Positions 39,970-50,734 of a DNA stretch of 64,000 bases are shown in pieces. A program made the translations under genes and the position numbers. The notes below the pieces were generated by a model that saw nothing but the letters and a program-made list of their open reading frames with translations, searched no databases and had not been told where the DNA came from. Position 1 is the stretch's first letter. Each line of letters starts with the position of its first letter. The stretch lies in contig CANHGL010000004.1 in NCBI GenBank assembly GCA_947460245.1, positions 40,102-104,101 of the forward strand, in the 5' to 3' direction. The stretch comes from Sphingobacteriales bacterium. GTDB taxonomy: Bacteria; Bacteroidota; Bacteroidia; Chitinophagales; JADIYW01.

Positions 39970-40950
39970 ATGGGAATTTTTGATAAAATATTTGGCAGTA
40001 CTAAGTCTACAGAAGATATTAAAATAGAAGAAAATCAGCTGAATGATGGGCTGAAGCAGACCAAGCAAGGTTTTTTTTCCAAGATATCTAAGGCGATAGC
40101 AGGTAAGTCGACAGTTGATGTAGAGTTTCTAGATGAATTAGAGAATATACTGATTTCTTCAGATGTTGGTTTGGCTACCACTGTTAAAATTATCGACCGT
40201 TTGGAAGCCCGTGTTTCCAAAGATAAATACATTAACACTTCCGAATTAAATAAGATTATAAAAGAGGAGATAGGGGAGATATTAGCTGAGAATAATACTA
40301 AAGACCTCACATCATTCATTCCAGAGGGCAAACAGAAGCCTTATGTCATCATGGTAGTAGGCGTTAATGGCGTTGGTAAAACAACAACGATTGGTAAATT
40401 ATCCTATCAGCTTAAAAAAGAAGGGAAACAAGTGTTATTGGGTGCCGGAGATACTTTCCGTGCTGCAGCAATTGATCAGTTGGTAATCTGGAGTGAACGG
40501 GTAGGTGTTCCTATTATTAAACAATCTATGGGAAGCGATCCCGCTGCCGTTGCTTTTGATACGATACAATCCGGAGTAGCTAAGGGTGTCGATGTAATTA
40601 TATTAGACACTGCTGGCCGTCTGCATAATAAGCAGGGGCTAATGGACGAGTTATCTAAAATTAAAAAGGTGATGTCTAAAGTTATCCCTGATGCGCCGCA
40701 TGAAGTATTGTTAGTCTTGGATGCTTCTACTGGTCAAAATGCACTAGAGCAGGCAAAACATTTTTCCGCAGCTACTCAAGTTACTGCGCTGGCTTTAACG
40801 AAATTAGATGGAACGGCAAAAGGGGGAGTTGTATTAAGTATTGCAGATGAATTTAAAATCCCAATAAAATATATTGGCTTAGGCGAAAAAATGGAACAGC
40901 TGCAACTGTTCAACCGCCAGGCATTTATTGAAACCTTGTTTGAGCATTAA
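39970..40950 (+). CDS. ftsY: signal recognition particle receptor FtsY (start trimmed)
   Basis: VVGVNGVGKTTTIGKL, GDTFRAAAIDQL, DTAGRLHNK, LTKLDGTAKGG. Confidence 0.97.
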   Translation: MGIFDKIFGSTKSTEDIKIEENQLNDGLKQTKQGFFSKISKAIAGKSTVDVEFLDELENILISSDVGLATTVKIIDRLEARVSKDKYINTSELNKIIKEEIGEILAENNTKDLTSFIPEGKQKPYVIMVVGVNGVGKTTTIGKLSYQLKKEGKQVLLGAGDTFRAAAIDQLVIWSERVGVPIIKQSMGSDPAAVAFDTIQSGVAKGVDVIILDTAGRLHNKQGLMDELSKIKKVMSKVIPDAPHEVLLVLDASTGQNALEQAKHFSAATQVTALALTKLDGTAKGGVVLSIADEFKIPIKYIGLGEKMEQLQLFNRQAFIETLFEH

Positions 40951-42260
40951 TGAAGACAAAATCACACAATAAGGATAAGTACAATGTTATTACATTGGGT
41001 TGCTCTAAGAATTTAGTGGATTCCGAAGTGCTGGTAGCGCAACTGATACATAATAATTTTGAAGTCGAACATCAGTCGGATAAAAAAGATGCCAATATTA
41101 TTATCGTAAATACCTGCGGCTTTATTGATCGAGCTAAAGAGGAATCTATAAATACGATTCTGGAATATGCAGCACAAAAAGAAAAAGGTAAAATTGATAA
41201 GCTTTATGTTACAGGTTGTTTATCGCAACGATACAAGGATGACCTGGAAGTAGAAATACCTCAGGTAGATGCTTTCTTTGGTACGCTCGAATTACCACAG
41301 CTATTACAAAAATTAGATGCCGATTATAAGCATGAGTTAGTAGGGGAGCGTTTTCTTACAACACCTCAGCATTATGCATATCTCAAAATATCTGAAGGTT
41401 GTAATAGAACATGTACGTTTTGTGCAATTCCACTGATGCGCGGTAAACATGTTTCCAAATCAATAGAAGATATTGTAACAGAAGCAAAGCACCTGGCAAA
41501 GCAGGGAGTTAAAGAAATTATGCTTATTGCTCAGGAACTCACTTACTATGGATTGGATATCTATAAAGAAAGGGCTTTAGCAAAGTTATTATACGCATTA
41601 AATGAAGTAGAGGGCATAGAATGGATTCGTTTGCATTATGCCTATCCAAGTAAATTCCCTATGGATGTTATTGATGCCATTAAAAATTGTAGTAAGGTTT
41701 GCAATTATCTGGATATTCCTTTACAGCATGCCAATAGTGAAGTTTTAAAGCGTATGCAGCGACAAATTACACAGGAGGAGACAACGCAGCTAATTCACGA
41801 TATCAGGGCTGTTATACCTGATATTGCTATCCGTACTACTATGTTGGTAGGCTTTCCTGGTGAAACCGAAGAGGAGTTTGAGGATCTCTGTAATTTTGTA
41901 AGAGAAATGAAATTTGAACGTTTGGGGGTATTCCAATATTCTCATGAAGACGATACCGCTGCTTTTAAATTGGAAGATAATATCGATCAGGATACAAAAG
42001 AAGAAAGAGCCAGCAGATTAATGGCTATACAGCAAGAAATTTCTTTTCTTAAGAATGAAGAAAAGGTAGATAAAGTCTTCAAAGTTTTAGTAGACCGTAA
42101 AGAGGGAGGTTATTTTATAGGACGAACAGTCTATGATTCTCCTGAAGTCGATAATGAAGTGCTAATCGATGCCACTAATAATTATTGTAGAATCGGCGAT
42201 TTCTGCAATGTAAAAATTTTCGATTGTACCGACTTTGATATCTATGGCAATATTTGCTAA
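40950..42260 (+). CDS. rimO: ribosomal protein S12 methylthiotransferase
   Basis: TLGCSKNLVDSE, ISEGCNRTCTFCAIPLMRG, DIPLQHANSEVLKRM. Confidence 0.97.
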   Translation: MKTKSHNKDKYNVITLGCSKNLVDSEVLVAQLIHNNFEVEHQSDKKDANIIIVNTCGFIDRAKEESINTILEYAAQKEKGKIDKLYVTGCLSQRYKDDLEVEIPQVDAFFGTLELPQLLQKLDADYKHELVGERFLTTPQHYAYLKISEGCNRTCTFCAIPLMRGKHVSKSIEDIVTEAKHLAKQGVKEIMLIAQELTYYGLDIYKERALAKLLYALNEVEGIEWIRLHYAYPSKFPMDVIDAIKNCSKVCNYLDIPLQHANSEVLKRMQRQITQEETTQLIHDIRAVIPDIAIRTTMLVGFPGETEEEFEDLCNFVREMKFERLGVFQYSHEDDTAAFKLEDNIDQDTKEERASRLMAIQQEISFLKNEEKVDKVFKVLVDRKEGGYFIGRTVYDSPEVDNEVLIDATNNYCRIGDFCNVKIFDCTDFDIYGNIC

Positions 42261-42339
42261 ATCTCCTAAAGAGATGACAGATATCATCTTAAATTCTTTT
42301 CTATTTAGTTTTTTATAATCTTGTATTCAAATACACTTT

Positions 42340-44757
42340 ATGTTGAATACGTTGGTTGTAGATTTTAAAACTATTCGCAATAAGGATATTGCCATAGTAG
42401 GAGGAAAAAATGCTTCCATAGGGGAGATGATGTATGCACTTGTTCCAAAGGGTATACGTATTCCTAATGGATTTGCTACTACTGCTGCTGCTTTTTTGCT
42501 TTTTCTGCAAGAAAATAAATTACAAGCTCCTCTCCAGGATTTAATGCAGCAATTAAATACAACTTCTTTTCAGAATCTTAATGAAATTGGTGCTAAAGCT
42601 CGTGAGTTGATTATGCAGGCAAAGATGCCGGATAGTTTGCGTGCTGCAATTATTTCATCCTATGAGGATTTGTGTAAAGAATATGGTATGAATACAGCAG
42701 TCGCAGTAAGAAGTAGTGCTACAGCAGAAGATCTGCCTAATGCAAGTTTTGCAGGTCAGCATGATTCTTTTCTGAATAGGAGAGGGAAGGAAGATGTTCT
42801 ATTGGCCGTACAGCAATGTTTTGCTTCTTTGTTTAATAGTCGTGCTATCAAATATAGATTTGATAATAGCTTTGACCATATGAAAGTGTATTTGTCGGCT
42901 GGAATACAAATGATGGTAAGAGCAGATCTCTCTGCATCCGGAATAAGTTTTACCATTGATCCTGAGTCAGGGTTTAAAGATATTGTTCTGATTTCCGGCT
43001 GTTGGGGCCTGGGTGAAAATATTGTCCAGGGGGCTGTTATTCCCGATGAGTTTTGTGTTTTTAAACCCACATTATTAAGCGGTAAAAAAGCAATCCTTTC
43101 CAAAAAAATGGGTTCTAAGGCAATGACTATGACTTATCGGGAAGATGGAGCCCAAGGGCTATCCTTGCTAAATAAAGATACTCCGGTAGAGAAGAGAAAA
43201 TCGTGGGTATTGTCTGATGATGAAATTGAACAAATAGCAAAATGGTCGGTCCTTATTGAACAACATTATAATTGTCCTATGGATATTGAATGGGCAAAGG
43301 ATGGTATAAGCGGAGAAATATTTATTGTACAAGCCAGACCCGAAACTATCCATGGTATCATATCCGCTAAATATATTAAGGAATATATATTAAAAGAGGA
43401 TGGCAAAGTATTGTCTGAAGGAAGCGCTGTTGGGTCAGGTATTGCCTCAGGTAAAGCGAGAATTATTATGTCTCCAAAAGATGCTTATAAACTGGAAGCC
43501 GGAGAGGTATTGGTTACAGATATTACTAATCCTGATTGGGATCCTATCCTTAAAAAAGCAGCTGCAATTGTAACGAATAAAGGTGGTAGGACAAGTCATG
43601 CTGCTATTGTTGCGAGAGAATTAGGAGCAGTAGCGGTAGTAGGAACGACAGATGCTACAACCACTATAGAAGAGGGGCAACTTGTTACGGTGTCTTGTGC
43701 TAATGGAAAAACAGGATATATATATGATGGAAAATTAAGCTGGGTAGAACATAAAGTAGCGTTGGATACTTTTAAAAAGCCAAAAACTGCAGCCTTGTTG
43801 ATTGTTGCTGATCCGGAAAAAGCATTTCATTTAGCAGGTTATCCTAATGATGGGGTAGGGCTCATGCGTCTAGAATTTATAATTAGTAATTCCATCCGCA
43901 TACATCCTATGGCACTACTAAATTTTGAACAGCTAAAAGATGAAAAAGCTAAACAGGAGATTGAATTTCTTACTTATGGTTATAAAGATAAGTCACTTTA
44001 TTTTATAGACAAATTGTCGCAGGCAGTTGCAACAATAGCGGCAGCTTTTTATCCCAAAGAAGTTATCGTAAGAATGAGTGATTTTAAAAGCAATGAATAT
44101 GCTAATTTATTAGGTGGGAGTCTATTTGAACCTGAAGAAGAAAATCCTATGATTGGTTTTCGTGGTGCATCTCGTTATTATCATGACCGATATAAGGAGG
44201 GTTTTAAATTGGAGTGCGAGGCTATGAAATATGTAAGAAAGGATATGGGGTTTACCAATGTAAAACTTATGATTCCCTTCTGTAGGACTATAGAGGAAGG
44301 GAAAAAGGTGCTGGCTATTATGGAAGAGTGTGGTTTAAAAAGAGGTGTTGATGGTTTGGAAATTTATGTAATGGCTGAAATACCAAGTAATATTATTTTA
44401 GCTAAAGAATTTGCCACTCTTTTCGATGGATTTTCTATTGGCTCTAATGATTTGACTCAGCTGGTTTTGGGTTTAGATAGAGATTCTGCAACCATAGGAG
44501 AGTTGTTTGACGAAAGAAATCCTGCTGTAAAAATTATGATAGAGCAATTAATAAAATCAGCAAGAACTTGTGGTGCTAAAGTGGGTTTTTGTGGTCAGGC
44601 TCCAAGCGATTTTCCAGAGTTGGCCAAATTTCTGATTGATCTGGGAATAGATAGTATTTCTTTTAATCCAGATGCAATAATTAATGGTATGTCAAATATG
44701 TCAATGGCTGAATCACAAAGAAAAGTATTGGTTGATAGCAATCATTCTTATAAGTGA
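42340..44757 (+). CDS. ppsA: phosphoenolpyruvate synthase
   Basis: VGGKNASIGEM, GGRTSHAAIVARELG, FCGQAPSDFPE. Confidence 0.95.
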   Translation: MLNTLVVDFKTIRNKDIAIVGGKNASIGEMMYALVPKGIRIPNGFATTAAAFLLFLQENKLQAPLQDLMQQLNTTSFQNLNEIGAKARELIMQAKMPDSLRAAIISSYEDLCKEYGMNTAVAVRSSATAEDLPNASFAGQHDSFLNRRGKEDVLLAVQQCFASLFNSRAIKYRFDNSFDHMKVYLSAGIQMMVRADLSASGISFTIDPESGFKDIVLISGCWGLGENIVQGAVIPDEFCVFKPTLLSGKKAILSKKMGSKAMTMTYREDGAQGLSLLNKDTPVEKRKSWVLSDDEIEQIAKWSVLIEQHYNCPMDIEWAKDGISGEIFIVQARPETIHGIISAKYIKEYILKEDGKVLSEGSAVGSGIASGKARIIMSPKDAYKLEAGEVLVTDITNPDWDPILKKAAAIVTNKGGRTSHAAIVARELGAVAVVGTTDATTTIEEGQLVTVSCANGKTGYIYDGKLSWVEHKVALDTFKKPKTAALLIVADPEKAFHLAGYPNDGVGLMRLEFIISNSIRIHPMALLNFEQLKDEKAKQEIEFLTYGYKDKSLYFIDKLSQAVATIAAAFYPKEVIVRMSDFKSNEYANLLGGSLFEPEEENPMIGFRGASRYYHDRYKEGFKLECEAMKYVRKDMGFTNVKLMIPFCRTIEEGKKVLAIMEECGLKRGVDGLEIYVMAEIPSNIILAKEFATLFDGFSIGSNDLTQLVLGLDRDSATIGELFDERNPAVKIMIEQLIKSARTCGAKVGFCGQAPSDFPELAKFLIDLGIDSISFNPDAIINGMSNMSMAESQRKVLVDSNHSYK

Positions 44758-44834
44758 CCTTAGTCATTTTCAAAATTTCTCTTAAGGTATACATTTGAAG
44801 CATATTTAATTATTAATCATTTTAAAAAAAAATT

Positions 44835-45284
44835 ATGTCACTACTCAAAAGAAACAACGGCGCATTATTGCCTTCCTTTTCATCTCTTCCTTCATTATGG
44901 TCAGATATTTTTGACGATCGTATTTTCAATGTTGGTGTGCCTGAGGTTTCAGGATTTATGCCGGCAGTAAATATAAAAGAAACTAAGAACGACTTCCAGT
45001 TAGAAGTGTCTGCTCCGGGTTTTTCTAAGAATGACTTTAAAGTAAAAGTTGAGGATGATGTTATGACTATCAGTGCAGATAAAAAAGAAGAAAAAGAAGA
45101 GAAAAATGAGCGCTATACGCGTAGAGAGTTTTATCATAATACTTTTTCAAGATCATTTACTCTTCCAAGTTCTGTAAAGATTGATAAGGTGGAAGCGCAT
45201 TATGAAAACGGAATTTTGCAATTGCAAATTCCTAAGAAGGAGGAGTCTAAGGCTACTTTGGTTAAAGAGGTTGCGATTTCTTAG
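44835..45284 (+). CDS. Hsp20/alpha-crystallin family small heat shock protein
   Basis: PAVNIKETKNDFQLEVSAPGFSKNDFKVKVEDDVMTISA; ENGILQLQIPK. Confidence 0.95.
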   Translation: MSLLKRNNGALLPSFSSLPSLWSDIFDDRIFNVGVPEVSGFMPAVNIKETKNDFQLEVSAPGFSKNDFKVKVEDDVMTISADKKEEKEEKNERYTRREFYHNTFSRSFTLPSSVKIDKVEAHYENGILQLQIPKKEESKATLVKEVAIS

Positions 45285-45312
45285 TATGTTTTACCACGAA
45301 GAGATCGTTCGG

Positions 45313-45341
45313 AGTCCTGCCTGCAGTGGTAGGACTTTTTC
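45313..45341 (+). terminator. intrinsic terminator after hsp20
   Basis: AGTCCTGCC tgcagt GGTAGGACT TTTT. Confidence 0.8.
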
Positions 45342-45361
45342 ATTTTAATAAATAACTAACT

Positions 45362-46117
45362 ATGGAAAATTCATTTAAAAATAAGACAGTATTAATTACA
45401 GGGGCTAGTTCTGGTATCGGACAGGCTACAGCTGTAGCATTTGCAAAACTTGGCGCAAATATTGTAGTTGCAGATATAAATGAAGGAAATGAAACATTAA
45501 AGTTAATAGAATTGGCCGGTGGTAAAGGGAGATTTTTTGAATGTGATGTTTCTAAGGAAAAAGAAATAGCGTCGCTTGTTCATAAAGCCGTAAAAGAATA
45601 TGGAAGCCTGGATTTTGCATTCAACAATGCAGGTATTGAAGGTCAGTCTGGTTTGTTGCAGGATATTCAAACAGAGGATTTTGAGAAGATTATCCATGTA
45701 AATCTTTTAGGGGTCTTCTGGTGCATGAAATATGAACTCCAGGAAATGTTGAAACAAGGGCACGGTGCAATAGTGAATTGTGCTTCTATTGCAGGCTTGG
45801 TAGGCTTTTCGGGTATGGGAGCATATGTCGCATCCAAACATGGTGTAGTGGGGCTTACAAAAGCTGTTGCTTTAGAAAATGCGAAACATAATATTAGGAT
45901 TAATGCAGTTTGTCCAGGGGTTATTCATACGCCTATGATTGATCGTTATATTGCTCAACATCCGGAAGGAGAGGCCCAGTTAACTTCGGGGGAGCCTATT
46001 GGGCGTATGGGTAAACCGGAAGAGATTGCAGCTTCGGTGGTTTGGCTGTGTTCTGATAGTTCGTCTTTCACTACCGGTCAGGCTATAGCCATTGATGGTG
46101 GATGGGTTGCACAATAG
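45362..46117 (+). CDS. SDR family oxidoreductase
   Basis: TGASSGIG, NNAGIEG, YVASKHGVVGLTKA, AIDGGWVAQ. Confidence 0.92.
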   Translation: MENSFKNKTVLITGASSGIGQATAVAFAKLGANIVVADINEGNETLKLIELAGGKGRFFECDVSKEKEIASLVHKAVKEYGSLDFAFNNAGIEGQSGLLQDIQTEDFEKIIHVNLLGVFWCMKYELQEMLKQGHGAIVNCASIAGLVGFSGMGAYVASKHGVVGLTKAVALENAKHNIRINAVCPGVIHTPMIDRYIAQHPEGEAQLTSGEPIGRMGKPEEIAASVVWLCSDSSSFTTGQAIAIDGGWVAQ

Positions 46118-46208
46118 AAGTAGAAATACTTTCATATTTTTAGTTGCTTTTCTGTTTAGCTTTCTATCACAACTAAAATTCTTTATATTCGGGTGATTTT
46201 ACAGGACG

Positions 46209-47822
46209 ATGACTGAAAGTATCCCATTTAAAGAATTGAATATATTCTCCAATCTTATTTTGGACTATATACATCAAGACGATAATGTTCGTGAGTTTTA
46301 TAAATATGCCCCTCTGTCATCAGAGATAGAAAAGGTTATTCAGGCAAGATTAGAATTATTGCCAATAGATGCTAATTCTTCTATGGATCGAAAGAAGTTG
46401 GCTGAGACGATCAAAAAGCAATATCACGCTATTGATCATATTCCAGAACAGGTTACACAGAACATAGTTGCATTGGAAGAATCCATTACATTTTGTGTAG
46501 TAACTGCGCATCAGCTCAATATTTTTGGTGGCCCGCTGTATTATATCTATAAAATTGCTCAGACTATATCTACATGCAAGCAGTTGTCAGCGGAATATCC
46601 CAATTATAATTTTGTTCCGGTGTATTGGATGGGTAGTGAAGATCATGATTTCGAGGAAATAAATCATATTACGCTTTACAATAAGCGGATACAGTGGTCA
46701 GATTATCAAAAGGGATCTCTTGGAGCTTATCATCCAGATACTGTTTTACCTTTATTAGACGAATTACAACAACTTCTTGGTAATGTTAAATATACAGAGC
46801 AATTAATAAGTATTTTTAAATCTGCTTATTCTCAGGCTACTTTATCCGAAGCTACAAGATATTTTGTGAATGCAATATTTGGTGAGTATGGATTAGTAAT
46901 TGTGGATGGTGATGATGCGGTATTTAAACGTCAATTTATTCCAGTTATTAAAGATGATCTACTCCACAATACTTCCTTTAAACTTGTAGCACAACAAATT
47001 GAAGCATTAAAAGAAAAAGGGTATGGATATCAGGCGATGCCCAGGGCTATAAATTTATTTTATATTCGAGAAAATTTACGGGAACGTATTGAGTTCAATC
47101 AGCAAACAAATTGCTATGTGATTTTGAATACCGAGTTGTCTTTTTCTGAAGAGGAAATGCTAAATGAATTAGAGCAGTACCCGGAGAGGTTTTCACCCAA
47201 TGTAATTTTACGACCATTGTATCAGCAAACTATTCTTCCATCTGTGGCATATATTGGAGGAGCTGGAGAATTGAGTTATTGGTTGCAGTTAAAATTGCTT
47301 TTTGATTTTTATGGTGTAAGTTACCCTCAGTTATTGTTGCGTAATTCGGTCTTATTGGTCAATCCGAATATCACTAATAAAATAAGCAAATTGGGTTTTT
47401 CAATTACTCATTTTTTTAAGGATGTAGAAGAACTCAAGAAGGATTTTATTAATAAGTCGACGGATGTAGACTTTGATATTACAGCGTATAAAAAGCAGAT
47501 TGAATTTGAATTTCTAAAGCTGCAGGAACATACTAAAATCTTTGATGCTACTTTAGCTCCTGCTGTGGGAGCTGAGTTACAAAGAACTTTGCAGGGTTTA
47601 GACGGTGTACAAAAGAGAATTATTAAATCTCTGAAACATAAAAATGATACTGAATTAAATCAGTTAGAGAAAATTAAGCAGCAGCTATTCCCGGCTAAGT
47701 CTTTGCAAGAACGGGTCGAAAATTTCTCTTCCTATTATGCTGTCTATGGTCCTGATTTTATCCATCACCTGATTGCTGATTTTGATATTTATCAAAAGGA
47801 ATTTTTATTGATTTCATTATAA
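46209..47822 (+). CDS. bshC: bacillithiol biosynthesis cysteine-adding enzyme
   Basis: VVTAHQLNIFGGPLYYIYKIAQTI; PVYWMGSEDHDFEEINH; SVAYIGGAGELSYWLQLK. Confidence 0.95.
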   Translation: MTESIPFKELNIFSNLILDYIHQDDNVREFYKYAPLSSEIEKVIQARLELLPIDANSSMDRKKLAETIKKQYHAIDHIPEQVTQNIVALEESITFCVVTAHQLNIFGGPLYYIYKIAQTISTCKQLSAEYPNYNFVPVYWMGSEDHDFEEINHITLYNKRIQWSDYQKGSLGAYHPDTVLPLLDELQQLLGNVKYTEQLISIFKSAYSQATLSEATRYFVNAIFGEYGLVIVDGDDAVFKRQFIPVIKDDLLHNTSFKLVAQQIEALKEKGYGYQAMPRAINLFYIRENLRERIEFNQQTNCYVILNTELSFSEEEMLNELEQYPERFSPNVILRPLYQQTILPSVAYIGGAGELSYWLQLKLLFDFYGVSYPQLLLRNSVLLVNPNITNKISKLGFSITHFFKDVEELKKDFINKSTDVDFDITAYKKQIEFEFLKLQEHTKIFDATLAPAVGAELQRTLQGLDGVQKRIIKSLKHKNDTELNQLEKIKQQLFPAKSLQERVENFSSYYAVYGPDFIHHLIADFDIYQKEFLLISL

Positions 47823-47849
47823 TATTTCATTATTAACTGCGTTGTAAGG

Positions 47850-48401
47850 ATGATGAAGAAAAGTCTCTTTTGTTTTTGTTTACTGTTTTCCTTAATTGGG
47901 TTTTGTAGTATTAGCCTTTATCAAAACCCAACAATTGATTTTTATACGTGGAGTCAGAAAGGTAAATTGAATTGGTCTGACTTTAAAGGTACACCGGATT
48001 ATAAATCACCCGAGATAGCTATTACAGCATCTTCAGTAGAATTTTCATATTATACAAAAGGAACTGTTATCGGTTGGCAGGTAATAGCAAAATATTTTCC
48101 TGATAGATCCTGGATTAAAAAAGATAAGCAATCACCTTATGTTTTACAGCATGAACAGGTGCATTTTGACATTACTGAGTTATATGCAAGACTTTTTAGG
48201 AAACGACTAAAAGAATCAGTTAAAACTTCAAATGATATTTTAATGTTGAAATCTATAGGAAAGGACATTCTAAGAGATTGGCAGAAGACACAAGATTTAT
48301 ATGATAAGGAAACCAATCATAGTATAAATGAGCAGAAGCAGGCTGAATGGAATAAAAAGGTGTTTGATCAATTGCAAGCCTTAAAAGATTTTGCTAGTTA
48401 G
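47850..48401 (+). CDS. DUF922-like secreted protein with HExxH motif
   Basis: Signal peptide; LNWSDFKGTP; VLQHEQVHFDITELYARL. Confidence 0.75.
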   Translation: MMKKSLFCFCLLFSLIGFCSISLYQNPTIDFYTWSQKGKLNWSDFKGTPDYKSPEIAITASSVEFSYYTKGTVIGWQVIAKYFPDRSWIKKDKQSPYVLQHEQVHFDITELYARLFRKRLKESVKTSNDILMLKSIGKDILRDWQKTQDLYDKETNHSINEQKQAEWNKKVFDQLQALKDFAS

Positions 48402-49251
48402 CTATAATGTTTTCATGTAGAAATAAAGAGAACGGGATTTCAGGTATTATTCCTTTTTCTACTGCAACTGCATAAAGATTCTGTATTGCTTTTTCTCCCT
48501 CAGCGCCTAGTTCAAGGCTAAATTTATTTACATATAAATTGATATGTTGTTGGCAAATGCTGTCATCCATTTCTTGTGCATATTGTCGGATGAAAGACTT
48601 GGACGAGTAAGGATTGTCAAAGGCATATTGTATACTTCTTTGTATTATGCGCTCAACGGCAAATTGAGTATCTATCTCTAAATCCCTTTTTATGGCAATA
48701 CCACCAAGTGGGATAGGGGCTTTATAGCTTTGCTCCCAATATTCTCCTAAGTCAATGATTTTCTTAAGACCTTTTTCCTGGTAAGTAAATCTATTCTCAT
48801 GTATGATTAGTCCGGCTTTGTATTTACTGTTCAATATATCCTCTTCAATTTCAGAGAATAGTACAAAGGATTTATTGCTGGCATTTGGGTATCTCAATGA
48901 AAATAATAGATTAGCAGTTGTATATTTCCCTGGAATAGCAATTAATGATGTATTTATAGACTCATCTGTAAGTTCATCTTTACTAATCAATATTGGTCCG
49001 CAGTTGTTACCCAAAGCACTTCCCGCCCGAGAAAGCACATAATTTTCAGCAGCATAGGCATAGGCGTGGAAACTTAATTTGGTGATGTCATATTTGCTCT
49101 TAAATGCAGCAGTATTGAGTTCTTCTACGTCGGCAAATACAACATTGAACTGTAAATCTTCTGTGTCTATTTTGCCATGTAGCATAGCATCAAAGATATA
49201 AGTGTCATTTGGACAGGGAGAAATAGCTATGTTAAGCGTTCGCATAAGCAA
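48394..49251 (-). CDS. mqnD: 1,4-dihydroxy-6-naphthoate synthase (futalosine menaquinone pathway)
   Basis: ISPCPNDTYIFDAMLHGKID; KLSFHAYAYA; PIPLGGIAIKRD. Confidence 0.93.
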   Translation of the reverse strand: MLMRTLNIAISPCPNDTYIFDAMLHGKIDTEDLQFNVVFADVEELNTAAFKSKYDITKLSFHAYAYAAENYVLSRAGSALGNNCGPILISKDELTDESINTSLIAIPGKYTTANLLFSLRYPNASNKSFVLFSEIEEDILNSKYKAGLIIHENRFTYQEKGLKKIIDLGEYWEQSYKAPIPLGGIAIKRDLEIDTQFAVERIIQRSIQYAFDNPYSSKSFIRQYAQEMDDSICQQHINLYVNKFSLELGAEGEKAIQNLYAVAVEKGIIPEIPFSLFLHENIIAN

Positions 49252-49313
49252 ATGTATTTTATATTTTCGTAATCAGATGACCTTAAATTGTTATTTTTGT
49301 CTTAAACAGTATA

Positions 49314-50699
49314 TTGAATAATAAAGATAGATATTACCCCGTTTATTTATGGGCTGTCCTGCTAACTCTGTTAGTAAATATCTATTCATGGCATCTTCCT
49401 TTTTTTTGGGATACTATGCTGTCTTCTTCAATATCCCAGTATTATTATAATTTTGGATTTGGAAATTTTATACCTCCAGCTGCTTTGGACGCAGGTCACC
49501 CGCCCTTATTTTATAGTTATATAGCATTTTTGATGAAAGTATTTGGTAAAAGTTTATGGGTAGTTCATCTGTCTATATTGCCTTTTACACTTTTAGGGAT
49601 ACTCAGTTTTGTCCGTATTTTAGACTTCTTCTCATTTCCAAAGAAGAATCAACTTTTAGCTGTCTTCCTATATTTCTGTATTCCTGCTGTAACAACTCAG
49701 CAGATGATGGTGAGTTATGACATGGCTTTATTATCACTTTATTTGTCTGCCATCTATGCAGTACTTTTTAATAGACGTATACTATTCTCATTTATCTTAA
49801 TATTAATTGTAGGAGTATCATTAAGAGGTATAGTAGCTTTGGTTTCTATATTTTTCACACTTTATATTTTAAACGATAAGAAATTTAAATCTACTTTGCG
49901 TTGGGTATTACTTATGATACCTGCTTTGATATTTTGCTTTGTATGGTATTACTTTCATAAGATGCAAACGGGTTGGTGGCTGTCAACTTCATCTGCGTCA
50001 TGGAGTGGCCAGAGAGGGATTGTAGATGTTCTAGGGTTTTTCAAAAATTTAATTTCTTTAGCTCGCTGCTTTTTTGATTATGGAATAGTAACGTTTACGA
50101 TATTTTATTTCTTCCATTTTTTGAAAGGTAAAATAATAGATAAACTGATTTTAATCTGGTTAATTCCGCTGTTGGTTTTTGCACTTTCTTTTCTTCCATT
50201 CCGCAACCCAATTAATCATCGTTACTTTTTAATAGTATATGTGCTCATGATTCCATATGTTGTTATATTTCTTACAAAGCGTAGATTTCTTTTTTCTGTC
50301 CTTGTTGGTGTGCTTCTATTGCTAAGTAATTTTATGATTTATCCTGGTAAAATATCGAATGGTTGGGATTGTACATTAGCTCATCATTCTTATTTTTCAC
50401 TGCGCAAGCAATTCAATGCCTATTTCATTCAGCATAAGTTGGATAGGACTCAAATAGGTACAGTTTTTCCAATGAGTACTAGCTTTTCTACAACAGATTT
50501 TTCAGAGGATACTACAGCAATGTTGAATGTAAATGGTAGTAACATAGAAAGCGTCCCATATGTCTTATATTCTAATATAGCTAATGATTTCTCAGATGAA
50601 CAGATGGACAAACTGTCTAATTGGAAGATTGTTAGACAAGACCATCTGGGTTTAGTTTCTATGTCCCTACTTCAGAATCCAAATTTTACTACTAAATAA
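49314..50699 (+). CDS. polytopic membrane glycosyltransferase-like protein (GT39/ArnT-like), TTG start
   Basis: Many TM segments; early DTMLSSSISQYYYNFG...DAGHPPLFYSYIAFLMKVFG resembles the PMT/ArnT N-terminal region. Confidence 0.65.
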   Translation: MNNKDRYYPVYLWAVLLTLLVNIYSWHLPFFWDTMLSSSISQYYYNFGFGNFIPPAALDAGHPPLFYSYIAFLMKVFGKSLWVVHLSILPFTLLGILSFVRILDFFSFPKKNQLLAVFLYFCIPAVTTQQMMVSYDMALLSLYLSAIYAVLFNRRILFSFILILIVGVSLRGIVALVSIFFTLYILNDKKFKSTLRWVLLMIPALIFCFVWYYFHKMQTGWWLSTSSASWSGQRGIVDVLGFFKNLISLARCFFDYGIVTFTIFYFFHFLKGKIIDKLILIWLIPLLVFALSFLPFRNPINHRYFLIVYVLMIPYVVIFLTKRRFLFSVLVGVLLLLSNFMIYPGKISNGWDCTLAHHSYFSLRKQFNAYFIQHKLDRTQIGTVFPMSTSFSTTDFSEDTTAMLNVNGSNIESVPYVLYSNIANDFSDEQMDKLSNWKIVRQDHLGLVSMSLLQNPNFTTK

Positions 50700-50722
50700 A
50701 TATAAATCATCAATCTAAGTAC

Positions 50723-50730
50723 TATTTTTG
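50723..50730 (+). promoter_or_regulatory. -7 box TATTTTTG 4 nt before the ATG
   Basis: TAnnTTTG match. Confidence 0.4.
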
Positions 50731-50734
50731 TGTT

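Noticed and set aside
42756-43103. 115-aa minus-strand ORF inside ppsA
   Set aside because: Antisense shadow of a conserved CDS
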